From positions 62,001 through 126,000 of the forward strand of contig NZ_JBHULY010000016.1 of assembly GCF_042684665.1 (NCBI RefSeq): a stretch of DNA of 64,000 bases, given 5' to 3'. A model generated the notes under the pieces. The model had not been told where the DNA came from. It saw nothing but the letters and a program-made list of their open reading frames with translations, and ran no database searches. Positions 1-8,384 of the stretch are shown one piece after another (positions within the stretch are counted from its first letter, which is position 1; the number at the start of each line of letters is the position of its first letter). This DNA comes from Jejuia rubra (GTDB lineage Bacteria > Bacteroidota > Bacteroidia > Flavobacteriales > Flavobacteriaceae). A program made the translations under genes and the position numbers.

Positions 1-304
1 TAGCCTTAATATGCACCAAACCCAAAAAATCAAAATAACTTGCTAAATAATACCCCAAAAAACCGAAGAAGGCCAACCATAGCCAATCTTTTTTATTTAG
101 CATTGTTCGCTCTGTTCGTCTGGCGGAAATAACGGCCAAAACTATATAAAACGGAAAGGAAAATACCATTCGAAGTAATAAAATTTCAATGGGATCGATC
201 CCGTAGACATAAGCCAATTTTACCATAACGGCCTTTGAGGAAAACAGGATAATGCCTAGAATTCCAATTCCTATACCGTACCAAAATCGATTGGATTGTT
301 GCAT
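1..304 (-). CDS. EamA/DMT-family permease, N-terminal part (runs off the left edge)
   Basis: Reading the minus strand from ATG at 304 gives an open frame to the window edge, beginning MQQSNRFWYG and containing alternating hydrophobic helices and the FSSKAVMVKLAY and LLLRMVFSFPFY segments typical of the first two or three helices of drug/metabolite transporter (EamA) permeases. Only about 101 of the usual 280-300 residues are inside the window. The upstream in-frame stop is at 356-358 and this ATG is the only one after it, so the start is fairly firm. The family exports small metabolites across the inner membrane; the substrate cannot be predicted. A 63-residue open frame at 186-377 on the same strand is a shadow of this gene. 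Confidence 0.8.
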   Translation of the reverse strand, partial: MQQSNRFWYGIGIGILGIILFSSKAVMVKLAYVYGIDPIEILLLRMVFSFPFYIVLAVISARRTERTMLNKKDWLWLAFFGFLGYYLASYFDFLGLVHIKA

Positions 305-565
305 ATAGCGAAAGTAGAAAGGTAATTCTAGGCGAGTATCTGAAAACAATTGAGATTACGATGCCCAAACTGCCCATTTGGCCAACTTCGTAATGCGAGT
401 GTAAAAATTAATGTGCGAGTACGCTAAACAGGAATAGCATTACGGCAGCATCCTAAACCACGCAAGTTAAACCTTAACCTAAATCCCTTGAAAAGCTGAT
501 ATAAACTATTGTAATGCTTCTAATCTGCGTAGGGCCTTAAACTGTTTCAAAAAAATGCGCGAATG

Positions 566-1078
566 TCAAAATTGCAAAATATGTTTTTGAAAGTCCCTAC
601 TTTTAGCACCCAATACATTTTCCATGTGCATACTTTCCGCACGTACTTTTAGAGCTGCATTCCTAGTTTTGATCAACCTAGACATATACCCCTTTAGGAA
701 GATGCTATTAAACAATTTGCCCAATATACCATAGGGGGTTTCAAAAAACATCTTTTGAACCATTATTGTTTTCTGGCCTTCCTTATAAAATCTATGCTCG
801 TGCAAATAAGATTTAAAAGCACCAAAAACCATCTCTACTATAAATAAATTCGGAGACTCAAAAGCTGTAACCTTGGTTGTGAAATGCTGTACAAAACCTA
901 AATGCTTAGCCTCCCAACTTACCCACTCCCCAAGCTCCACCATGCCGGTAGTTTTTCCCGCAACGGGTATTTCGCCAGTGTGCTTGAGTGATTCCTTGTG
1001 AAAGTCTATGCTTCGTGCTAAATTGAAGCAGATCTTAATATCTGCAATGATTTCAGTCCGTATGGTTATATGGGACAT
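566..1078 (-). CDS. SRPBCC-family ligand-binding protein
   Basis: About 170 residues. The frame opens at 1120, but the family-like start is the ATG at 1078 (MSHITIRTEI); the 14 residues before it look non-coding. The pattern (IRTEI at the start, then CFNLARSIDFH, WVSWEAKHLGF, VFGAFKSYLHEHRF and FETPYGILGKLFN) matches the polyketide-cyclase/SRPBCC helix-grip proteins that are often annotated as cell-division-inhibitor-like (COG4276). These are cytosolic proteins with a hydrophobic ligand pocket; the ligand is unknown. It lies downstream of ychF on the same strand with an 80-bp gap, so cotranscription is possible but not shown. No membrane or signal segment is seen. Confidence 0.75.
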   Translation of the reverse strand: MSHITIRTEIIADIKICFNLARSIDFHKESLKHTGEIPVAGKTTGMVELGEWVSWEAKHLGFVQHFTTKVTAFESPNLFIVEMVFGAFKSYLHEHRFYKEGQKTIMVQKMFFETPYGILGKLFNSIFLKGYMSRLIKTRNAALKVRAESMHMENVLGAKSRDFQKHILQF

Positions 1079-1158
1079 CCTATATAGTCTATGAGTAAAT
1101 AAGACTTCAAATATATACAAAATCTTACCTTACTAAAGAAAAATAAGAAAATTTTTAA

Positions 1159-2253
1159 CTACACGTTAAAAAGAAAGTGCATTACATCCCCATCCTTAAC
1201 CACATAGTTTTTACCTTCTACACGCATTTTTCCGGCTTCTTTTACTTTGGCTTCGCTACCGTAGCTGACATAGTCGTCATAAGAAATCACTTCGGCACGG
1301 ATGAACCCTTTTTCAAAATCAGTATGGATCACACCGGCCGCCTGTGGCGCAGTGGCCCCAATATCCACCGTCCATGCCCGCACTTCTTTCACCCCAGCAG
1401 TAAAATAGGTTTGTTGATTCAATAACTTGTAAGCACCTCTAATTAATTTAGAAGACCCCGGTTCCTCCAAACCTATATCTTCCAAAAACATTTGGCGCTC
1501 ATCGTAATCATCTAATTCGTTGATATCTGCTTCTGTGCCCACAGCCAAAACCAAAACCTCAGCATTTTCACCCTTAACGGTTTCTTTCACTTGCTCCACA
1601 TACGCATTCCCCGAAACCGCTGCACCTTCATCAACATTGCATACGTACATCACTGGTTTGTCTGTAATAAATTGCAATGGCTTGACGTAGTCATTGTAAT
1701 CGTCTTCACTAAAATCAAGAGCTCTGATGGAGCTCCCCGATTCCAGCCCTTCTTTGATTTTCAGCAAAACAGCTTCTTCTTTTTGAGCTTCTTTATTACC
1801 GGTTTTGGCCGCACGTTTTACTTTATCTAGCTTTTTTTCAGCAGTTTCCAGATCCTTCAGTTGGAGTTCCATATCAATAGTTTCCTTATCGCGGATGGGG
1901 TCGATACTGCCATCAACATGTACAATATTGTCATTGTCAAAACACCGCAATACATGCAAAATGGCATCCGTTTCTCGAATGTTTGCCAAAAACTGGTTGC
2001 CCAATCCTTCGCCTTTGCTCGCTCCTTTTACCAATCCGGCAATGTCCACAATTTCAACAGTAGCAGGAATCACACGCTCTGGATTTACCAAGGACTCCAA
2101 TTTTTCCAACCTTGGGTCTGGCACGTTTACCACACCTATATTAGGCTCAATCGTACAAAACGGAAAATTGGCACTCTGCGCCTTCGCGTTGGACAAACAA
2201 TTGAACAATGTTGACTTCCCCACATTTGGCAATCCTACAATACCTGCTTTCAT
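1159..2253 (-). CDS. ychF: Redox-regulated ATPase YchF (Obg-family)
   Basis: 364 residues, the normal length for YchF. P-loop GLPNVGKST is at residues 6-14, followed by the switch region DIAGLVKGASKGEGLG and the NVDE specificity motif (in place of NKxD) that makes YchF prefer ATP over GTP. A C-terminal TGS domain follows, ending in DGDVMHFLFNV. The family binds ribosomes and takes part in translation and stress control in the cytosol. It is a single-copy housekeeping gene and anchors this part of the window as core chromosome. It is transcribed away from the secreted protein gene at 2387, and the 133 bp between them should hold both promoters. Confidence 0.97.
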   Translation of the reverse strand: MKAGIVGLPNVGKSTLFNCLSNAKAQSANFPFCTIEPNIGVVNVPDPRLEKLESLVNPERVIPATVEIVDIAGLVKGASKGEGLGNQFLANIRETDAILHVLRCFDNDNIVHVDGSIDPIRDKETIDMELQLKDLETAEKKLDKVKRAAKTGNKEAQKEEAVLLKIKEGLESGSSIRALDFSEDDYNDYVKPLQFITDKPVMYVCNVDEGAAVSGNAYVEQVKETVKGENAEVLVLAVGTEADINELDDYDERQMFLEDIGLEEPGSSKLIRGAYKLLNQQTYFTAGVKEVRAWTVDIGATAPQAAGVIHTDFEKGFIRAEVISYDDYVSYGSEAKVKEAGKMRVEGKNYVVKDGDVMHFLFNV

Positions 2254-2309
2254 TTTCCTTAGGAATTAGATTAAAGACTCAAGAACCAAGACTTTGATTT
2301 TTGCGATTG

Positions 2310-2371
2310 CAAATGTAATTAATTTCAGAATTAATTTTTGTAACAAAATCCAGCATTAATCGTTATGTTTA
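2310..2371. promoter_or_regulatory. Divergent promoter region with Bacteroidetes-type -7 boxes
   Basis: Bacteroidetes promoters use TTTG near -33 and TAnnTTTG near -7. For ychF the minus strand shows an exact TACATTTG at 2317-2310. For the plus-strand gene, TATGTTTA at 2364-2371 matches 7 of 8 positions, with TTTG at 2337-2340 upstream. The spacings are not ideal, so this is a motif match only. Confidence 0.3.
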
Positions 2372-2386
2372 CATAAAAATGTCTTA

Positions 2387-3868
2387 ATGAAACAAATTTT
2401 AGTCCTTCTTAGTTTTTTTGCTTTCGTCAGCCTTGGTTTTTCCCAAAACCTAACGGCTAAACTCGTTGCGAAAAGCAATGGCAAACCCATCCCCTATGCC
2501 AATATTAAAACAGGCAAATATAGCGGGGTAATTTCCAACGATGAAGGCTATTTCACCATACATTCCCAAAATGACAATTCCAAAACCATCGAAATCACTT
2601 GCATGGGATTTGAAAGCAAAACCCTAAGCATTTCGGAAATCAAGAAATTGAATTTCATCATTGCGTTGAAAGATGCTATGAATCAATTAAACGAAGTTTT
2701 AATCACCAACAAAAGGCCTAATGCCGATGCCATCATTGAAAAAGTACGCTCCAAAATTTCGGAAAATTACGATAACGAACTCAATGCCTACAGTATTTTC
2801 CATAGGAATACGGACCGTGTTGATTTCAGGAATTTAGGGTTTGAAATAGAAAAGGCATCGCACGTCAAGAAAAAAAACATCAATGATGCCAACGCCTCCT
2901 TAGAAAAAATGGCCTCGGAAATTATTGCGAGCGACATGGTGCATTTCAAGGATTTTAAAGGTGAATTTTTCAATTTGAATACGGACAGTAGCAAAATTAA
3001 AGTCAGCAAAGCCACAAAATTGCTTGACTCTAAAAACAATTTTTCGATAGACGACGTTCAGAAGAAGACTCAAAATATTGTCCTTAAATACTTAGACACT
3101 ACCATCACTTATAAATTGAAATCTGGGCTTTTTAAGATTGAAGACACCCTTTCTCTTACCGACGAGCAGTTTAAGGATTTTGAAAAGCAGGTATACAATA
3201 TGCCCTATTTGAATAACGAATCGCGAAACCTGCTCAGAAAGGCCCAATTTTTTGAAGAATCCTTTTTGTCCAACGTGATCAATCCCAAATTATATGATTA
3301 CACCTATGATGGGGCTGCCTTAAAAGACGGCAAGCTCTTTTATTTGATCGACTTTGAGCCCCGAAGGGGAAAATCAAAGTATGGGGGCAAACTGTACATC
3401 AGCGAAGCCGATTACGCCATCACAAGAATGGATTATGGATATTACAAAAACAGGCACGGACAAAAAGTGAACCTAAAACTGGTACTGGGTGTTAAATTTA
3501 TAGCCAACGTTGACGAAGGCACCTTGCTATTTGAAAAAAACCAAAACGGCAAATACCATCCCAAGTACTTAAAGCAAACCACCGGGGCGTATTTTTATGT
3601 GAATAGAGATTTGAAATTTATTGAAAACAGCAGGGCCAGAAATAAAACGAACATCAACTTTAAAATTGAAGGCCAAAACCTGAACAAAGAAGAGCTTCTT
3701 TTTACGGCAAACGAAAAGTTGACGCTTGAAGGGTTTAAACTCATAAAACAGGACGACACGGTACCTTATACGCTATTGTCTTCTTTTGAAGAGACCATTT
3801 GGGGGAATGAAGATATTTTAGAGCCCACTTTGGAAATGAAGACTTTTGATGCCAGTGAGGACCAATAG
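2387..3868 (+). CDS. Secreted carboxypeptidase-regulatory-like domain protein
   Basis: 493 residues. A signal peptide (about residues 1-19, ending GFSQ) precedes a carboxypeptidase D regulatory-like beta-sandwich (about 22-90: KPIPYANIKTGKYSGVISND), the same module found in the N-terminus of TonB-dependent receptors and in many Flavobacteria surface proteins. The rest (about 100-480) has no domain I recognise, but it resembles the long extension of other Bacteroidota envelope proteins that carry this module without a receptor barrel. Probably periplasmic or surface-exposed; function unknown. It stands alone between divergent ychF and a convergent glycosidase gene. Confidence 0.75.
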   Translation: MKQILVLLSFFAFVSLGFSQNLTAKLVAKSNGKPIPYANIKTGKYSGVISNDEGYFTIHSQNDNSKTIEITCMGFESKTLSISEIKKLNFIIALKDAMNQLNEVLITNKRPNADAIIEKVRSKISENYDNELNAYSIFHRNTDRVDFRNLGFEIEKASHVKKKNINDANASLEKMASEIIASDMVHFKDFKGEFFNLNTDSSKIKVSKATKLLDSKNNFSIDDVQKKTQNIVLKYLDTTITYKLKSGLFKIEDTLSLTDEQFKDFEKQVYNMPYLNNESRNLLRKAQFFEESFLSNVINPKLYDYTYDGAALKDGKLFYLIDFEPRRGKSKYGGKLYISEADYAITRMDYGYYKNRHGQKVNLKLVLGVKFIANVDEGTLLFEKNQNGKYHPKYLKQTTGAYFYVNRDLKFIENSRARNKTNINFKIEGQNLNKEELLFTANEKLTLEGFKLIKQDDTVPYTLLSSFEETIWGNEDILEPTLEMKTFDASEDQ

Positions 3869-3958
3869 AAATTCAAATCAAATCGGCAAAGAACCCCAAA
3901 ACCTCATCCATGGCTTTAGAAAGTTCTTGAAAGGAATAAAATACTAAATCTTAGCATT

Positions 3959-5053
3959 TTACTCATACCCCAGTTGCTCAAAAAGCTTGGATGATGCCTT
4001 TAAATATTTATCCTTGTCCGTTTCCTTAAACCATGCTTTGGACACCAGCTCGTTATTGTAAAGCTTGGCATCTTTCCATTTGGAGAGCCCTTCTATATTA
4101 ACCAAAGTCCAATCCTCATTAATAAAGCAAATCGCCTTGATGTTTTTTTCATAGACCAGTGAAAAGTAGTTGACAAACCAGTCGTCCCAAACTTTCGGGT
4201 TGTCCGCCTCAATACCAAAAATGGGGTTGGACTCGGCAATCATCACAGGTTTTTTATGTGCTTTGGCAAAATCCAAAACCGCTTCGCCTTCCTTGTTCAG
4301 TCCTGTTTTGGAATAGGCATGGCCAAAAATGGAAATGCCCACCCAGTCCACATAGTCATCTCCGGGATACCAATCGGATAGCGGATAATTTTTATAGGGC
4401 GCTGCAGCATAGGAATGCCACACATAAGCAATATTGTCCACGCCTTCGGCACGCAACACATCCACAATATGCCGATAGGCCCTAACATAGTCCTTGGGTT
4501 CCAATACATTATGCGGGCCGTCAAATTCGTAGCCAATACGGAGATATACCGGACGGTTTATCGTTTTAACCCAATTGGCGTAGCGTTTGATGACCGGATC
4601 GTAAATGCCGAGTATGGTGTTTTCGGTCACGCTCCATTTGCCCACCATCCACATAGCACTGTGCAACGCCGAATTTGGAAATTGGCTCACCAACATTTGA
4701 TGATTTTGACTGGTACCAGTGCTGTTGGTATGTTTTTTTGTAACGCCAACAAACTCGGTAATAGCCCAATAAGCAGACCAGCCTCCCGGATTGGGCTGTT
4801 CAGGAAACTTGCGTTTATATTCTTTAATGCGCTGCTCGGTTTGCCCCATAATCAACAAAGTTTTGCCTGCAGGTGGTACAAACTTTGTTTTTTCATAGTC
4901 ATACACATAGTTGGAATCCACTTCGGTTCTGATTTTGGACACCATGGCATCCTCAGTTTCATTTTGAGCAAGAACTGAGGATACTAAACAAAATGTGAAT
5001 ATCATGAAACTACATAAATAGCGGAATCGGTTGCGGTATGATATCGGCTTCAT
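3959..5053 (-). CDS. Secreted GH26-like glycoside hydrolase (beta-mannanase fold)
   Basis: 364 residues with a signal peptide (about 1-30, ending VLAQ). The RIGYEFDG motif (Glu176) and VMIAESNP (Glu274) fit the acid/base and nucleophile glutamates of clan GH-A family 26 enzymes. Between them are AYVWHS and DYVDWVGISIFG, which match GH26 strands. GH26 enzymes cleave beta-mannan or mixed-link glucans outside the cytoplasm. No carbohydrate-binding module, SusC/SusD pair or lipobox is visible nearby, so this is not part of an evident polysaccharide utilisation locus. The substrate cannot be assigned from sequence; the family call is good, the activity inferred. Confidence 0.8.
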   Translation of the reverse strand: MKPISYRNRFRYLCSFMIFTFCLVSSVLAQNETEDAMVSKIRTEVDSNYVYDYEKTKFVPPAGKTLLIMGQTEQRIKEYKRKFPEQPNPGGWSAYWAITEFVGVTKKHTNSTGTSQNHQMLVSQFPNSALHSAMWMVGKWSVTENTILGIYDPVIKRYANWVKTINRPVYLRIGYEFDGPHNVLEPKDYVRAYRHIVDVLRAEGVDNIAYVWHSYAAAPYKNYPLSDWYPGDDYVDWVGISIFGHAYSKTGLNKEGEAVLDFAKAHKKPVMIAESNPIFGIEADNPKVWDDWFVNYFSLVYEKNIKAICFINEDWTLVNIEGLSKWKDAKLYNNELVSKAWFKETDKDKYLKASSKLFEQLGYE

Positions 5054-5295
5054 AGATTTTGATTTAAAACCTTAAAATACAATTTACAGGACAATTATAC
5101 GAAGGGTTTTGGGTATGTATGGGAGGTGTATAGGGTAAAGCAGTTCATTAATCATAGTTTTTAGAAAAAAGCAATCCTTCTGAAAGCACACCAAAACAAT
5201 AACATCCAATTATGTTATTTATAAAAAATATTAATGTATTTTTAAAAAATCATAAACTATAATTTCGTAATTTTAGAGGTGAAAATTTAAAAAAA

Positions 5296-5691
5296 ATGAA
5301 AGAGATAATTAAATTATTCGTAATTGCGGTGCTGTTTTTGAGCACTGACTCTATTACTGCCCAAAGTGAAATCAGCGCAGATCAGCCTGAGTTTTATGTG
5401 AAAATCCTGAAGGAAATGCCATCACTGGATGCGTTTGGCGAACATAAATATACTGTATTAAAAAGTGAAGCTTCCACTTTTCGTGAAAGTGCAGAAGACA
5501 ACCAAAAAAACCTTATGGATTACTACAAAAATATTATGAGAGAAATGCCGTCTTTGGACGCCTTTGGAGAGTATAAATATTACACATCCAATGCCGATGC
5601 AGTGGCATCGAGTGCATCACCTAGAGGCAAGGCAATAACCGAAGATTTTGACCAGAAAATTGTAGAAGAAATGCCGTCCTTACGTCGTTAA
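5296..5691 (+). CDS. Small secreted protein with repeated MPSLDAFGE motif
   Basis: 131 residues. A signal peptide (about 1-22, ending ITAQ) is followed by two near-identical units, EMPSLDAFGEHKY (about 40-52) and EMPSLDAFGEYKY (about 83-95), and a third truncated copy EEMPSLRR at the very C-terminus. The codons differ between copies (for example atgccatcactg against atgccgtctttg), so the peptide, not the DNA, has been conserved. I do not recognise the family. It is probably periplasmic or secreted. The repeats could be short recognition peptides, processed units or structural turns; none of these is shown. It stands alone between the glycosidase and a transposase. Confidence 0.65.
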   Translation: MKEIIKLFVIAVLFLSTDSITAQSEISADQPEFYVKILKEMPSLDAFGEHKYTVLKSEASTFRESAEDNQKNLMDYYKNIMREMPSLDAFGEYKYYTSNADAVASSASPRGKAITEDFDQKIVEEMPSLRR

Positions 5692-5835
5692 TCCACTAGA
5701 TTTTTTATATCGAAAGAAGCTGGGGCTTAAAACTATTTTAAGTTCCGGCTTTTTAGTTTTTAACACGGGAAAACGTTTTTAAATGCGCCTCTAAAACAAA
5801 AGAAGCTCAATTTAATGGGACGGATTATGTTTATC

Positions 5836-6393
5836 CTATCCCAAAAATCCTGTAACGTCCATCTCTAAAACGGTATGGTCCTCCTGGAAGTTTCTAGCAC
5901 TTGAGTACTTCCAATCCTCGGCATTTTTTACAAAACCACTCACTACTGGATTATTGTGTATGTAATTTATTTTCTGTTTAATCACCTTTTGGCTCCATAA
6001 CTCGATAGGCTTATTATGTTGCTGCCAGAATTGGTATTTGCTAGTGGTTGCGTTCTTTTTACCTGCTCTTTCAAACATCCATAACATCCACTCCTTTCTG
6101 CTTTCCTGTGGATTGTTTGCAATGGCTTCAATTACTTTTTTAGCCGTGTGTCGCTTAAAATCCCTCAACAAATCCGATGGCTGGCTATTGGCCGACCGAA
6201 ATATAAAATGCACATGGCTTGGCATAAAACAATAACAATACAATTCCATTCCTTTTTCTGCTCTGCAATAGTTTACGCTATCCGCCAACACATCAAAATA
6301 GACTTGTCTTGTAAATACATCAATCCAATTTACAGTGGCAAAGCTTACAAAGTATAGGCCATCCTTGTTTTGGAATTTATAATTTCTGCTCAT
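5836..6393 (-). CDS. REP-associated tyrosine transposase (RAYT, Y1/HUH family)
   Basis: 185 residues, the normal RAYT length. It starts RNYKFQNKDGLYFVSFAT, has the HUH metal site in MPSHVHF (His60-x-His62), and ends with the KINYIHNNPVVSGFV helix that carries the catalytic tyrosine. RAYTs are domesticated relatives of IS200/IS605 transposases that bind and cleave REP hairpins as single strands. REP-like hairpins lie immediately upstream (6422-6665), as expected for a RAYT and its own REP family, and another copy is at 52.6 kb. The gene appears intact. No second transposase gene and no IS terminal repeats are seen, which supports a resident RAYT rather than a recent IS. Confidence 0.92.
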   Translation of the reverse strand: MSRNYKFQNKDGLYFVSFATVNWIDVFTRQVYFDVLADSVNYCRAEKGMELYCYCFMPSHVHFIFRSANSQPSDLLRDFKRHTAKKVIEAIANNPQESRKEWMLWMFERAGKKNATTSKYQFWQQHNKPIELWSQKVIKQKINYIHNNPVVSGFVKNAEDWKYSSARNFQEDHTVLEMDVTGFLG

Positions 6394-6421
6394 AGTGCCA
6401 ATATAGCAAAAACCATTATAT

Positions 6422-6510
6422 GCTACCGTTAGGTTGCAACTACTAGTTTCGTTAAAAGCAAAAACTTTATTTTTCTTTTCTTACTCTTACCGCCACTAGT
6501 TAGAAACTAG
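6422..6510. repeat. REP hairpin pair 1 (BIME-like), next to RAYT
   Basis: Two inverted REP-like sequences: a degenerate one at 6422-6450 (GCTACCGTTAGGTTGCAAC then TACTAGTTTC) and its opposite-orientation partner at 6490-6510 (CCGCCACTAGTT then AGAAACTAG). The 40-bp spacer contains a TTCTTACTCTTA stretch that is repeated in the second pair. Each unit folds to a short stem with a CTAG core. Confidence 0.7.
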
Positions 6511-6538
6511 AAGTAATCAAAATAAAAAACCTCGATAC

Positions 6539-6665
6539 GCTACCGCTAGCTTGCAGCTAGTGGTTTCTTTAAAACAAAAGCCTCTACATTATTGTAAAAG
6601 TTTTAATTTTCTTACTCTTTATATTACTCTTATGGCCACTAGTTGAAAACTAGCGGTAGCGAGGC
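6539..6665. repeat. REP hairpin pair 2 (BIME-like), next to RAYT
   Basis: A well-formed REP at 6539-6567 (GCTACCGCTAGCTTGCAGC then TAGTGG) faces an inverted partner at 6634-6661 (GGCCACTAGTTGAAAAC then TAGCGGTAGC). The stem is CCGCTAG(T/C)T paired with A(A/G)CTAGTGG, with one G-T wobble. The spacer again holds TTCTTACTCTT. This repeats the head-to-head arrangement of pair 1, so the unit seems to be mobilised as a pair. Confidence 0.75.
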
Positions 6666-6997
6666 AAATTCCAAGTACTGAAAAAGCGATGTGGAAACTA
6701 ATTCCCAAAACCTAAATCAAATTCCTTAAAGAAAAGTTAAAACAAGTTTTACAATTGTTGTTCATCGAACAAAATCGTTCATTTTCTAAAAAAACGAACC
6801 CAATTTATAAATTTCAATTTTTAGATAATCGAAAAATAAAGCATTTAATCGGTAAAATTTTTCAAAAATATTCATTTCATCGAAAAAAGATTACGTAATT
6901 TATGTAGAACATCGAAAAAATAAAACCACACACCGATAATGTAATTTTTTAAACTAATTTTAATAACATAATTAATTCATTAAAACCCTTATCTATA
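6666..6997. other. AT-rich intergenic stretch with repeated ATCGAAAAA
   Basis: No gene seen. The motif ATCGAAAAA occurs at 6828, 6879, 6911 and 7009 and the related ATCGAAC at 6764, all on the plus strand. This is a dense direct repeat for a stretch of under 300 bp, and could be binding sites or simple AT-rich drift. Confidence 0.4.
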
Positions 6998-7093
6998 ATG
7001 AACAAAAAATCGAAAAATCGGCTGTTAATTATTAGCTTTACTATTGACATCATTCTTTTTATTGGCTTTATTTATCAATTATTCTTTACCTAG
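6998..7093 (+). CDS. Possible 31-residue single-helix membrane protein
   Basis: ATG at 6998 opens a 31-codon frame starting MNKKSKNRLL, followed by a continuous hydrophobic helix (about residues 9-29) and a stop at 7091. A basic N-terminus before one helix is the classic layout of a small inner-membrane protein. Against it: no ribosome-binding site is evident, the stretch is AT-rich, and chance frames of this size are common. I list it as a candidate only. Confidence 0.25.
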   Translation: MNKKSKNRLLIISFTIDIILFIGFIYQLFFT

Positions 7094-7174
7094 GCCCAAA
7101 GAATCCAAGTGGTCAGTAAAATAAAGCCCCACGCTACCAAAGGCCTAGGTCCTATATTTTGAACCATTTTTTAA

Positions 7175-8302
7175 TCATTGAGTCATTGAGTTTAATGCAT
7201 AAATTGCAAAACTACCTAACCAATGTCCACCTTCATAACTATCGCCAAAAATACTTGGCAACGAGTAATTAATATGCGTAATTGATATATTTTTTAAATG
7301 ATTATATTCGGGTAAATCTTCGGCTATTTTGTTTAAACTCCAAGCTCTAGAAAAATTAACCCCATCTAAATGTACTAAGTAACCATCTGTTCTGTCTGAC
7401 ACTAAACCAACTTCAATGGTAAAGTTTTTGTCTTTAAGTTGCGGTAAAAAATCATTCAACCAAAGTTTATAATCTTCTAGCGACAATAACCTTTTCATTA
7501 AAGCGGCTTCTTCCAAACATGGTGATAAAAAATCACTTCCACTTGGCTCCCAAATAATCGGACAGTCTTTATCATTTTTATAAAAAAACAATGCACGGGC
7601 TCTAATTGCATTTTTTAGTTCATCATCTTTTAAAGTCTCAGCATAATCATAAGCAAAAGATAACCCAAAAGCAGTATTGCTATGGGTTCCTACACGCTGT
7701 GGGTAATTTAGTTTTGGTAAAAACTCTATATACTTTCCCACTATTAAATCGGTTAATGGCTGTAAATTACTTTCTAATTGTCTCGCAATTTCATCATCCC
7801 AAGTGTACAATTCTTCTGCAAGTTTTAGTAACCACGCCCAACCGTAAGTGCGCTCGTAAGATTTATTATGTTTTCCATAAAAATAAGCAACTTCCGCTTC
7901 AATGTTTTGTTTTGAAATGTTATTGAGTAATTTTTGTTTGATGGCATCAGCATTATCAATATTTGGAAACGATTTTAATAAGCTTACTAAACTCCAATGG
8001 CCATGAACAGATGAGTGCCAATCAAAACAGCCATAAAATGCCGGATGTAATTCAGTGGGTGATTTTAAATCTTCATCTCCTCCCAAAGTTTGTGATAAGC
8101 GGTTTGGATATTCTGTATTTATGCAATGTAAAGGTAAATTGGCTAACTTGTTGGCTTGCTCAAGATTTAGAACTGGCGCCTCTACCAATTCAACATGCTC
8201 TATTTCGCTATTAGATATTGTTTTCTCTTCTTTCTGTGTATTGTTACAGTTAAATAGAAATATAACAATTGAAAATATCAATACTACTAAATATTTTTTC
8301 AT
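7175..8302 (-). CDS. DUF2891 lipoprotein
   Basis: 375 residues. The N-terminus MKKYLVVLIF... ends in a lipobox-like LFNC with Cys19, so a lipoprotein is likely. The body has the hallmarks of the DUF2891 family: HPAFYGCFDWHSSVHGHW, RTYGWAWLLKLAEEL, THSNTAFGLSFAYDYA, WEPSGSDFLSPCLEEA and the C-terminal YEGGHWLGSFAIYAL. The conserved His and Asp clusters suggest an alpha/alpha-barrel enzyme related to glycan-acting families, but no reaction is established for DUF2891. It is immediately downstream (8303-8384) of the broken comM fragment and on the same strand. Confidence 0.85.
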   Translation of the reverse strand: MKKYLVVLIFSIVIFLFNCNNTQKEEKTISNSEIEHVELVEAPVLNLEQANKLANLPLHCINTEYPNRLSQTLGGDEDLKSPTELHPAFYGCFDWHSSVHGHWSLVSLLKSFPNIDNADAIKQKLLNNISKQNIEAEVAYFYGKHNKSYERTYGWAWLLKLAEELYTWDDEIARQLESNLQPLTDLIVGKYIEFLPKLNYPQRVGTHSNTAFGLSFAYDYAETLKDDELKNAIRARALFFYKNDKDCPIIWEPSGSDFLSPCLEEAALMKRLLSLEDYKLWLNDFLPQLKDKNFTIEVGLVSDRTDGYLVHLDGVNFSRAWSLNKIAEDLPEYNHLKNISITHINYSLPSIFGDSYEGGHWLGSFAIYALNSMTQ

Positions 8303-8384
8303 CTGTTAAAATTAGGAAATGAAATTAATAACAAGTGTAATAAAGATTACATTAATAATGAATGTTTAGAAAGATGAATATATA

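Noticed and set aside
186..377. 63-residue minus-strand frame near the left edge
   Set aside because: It overlaps the EamA permease frame, which gives a convincing transporter sequence; the 63-residue frame does not.
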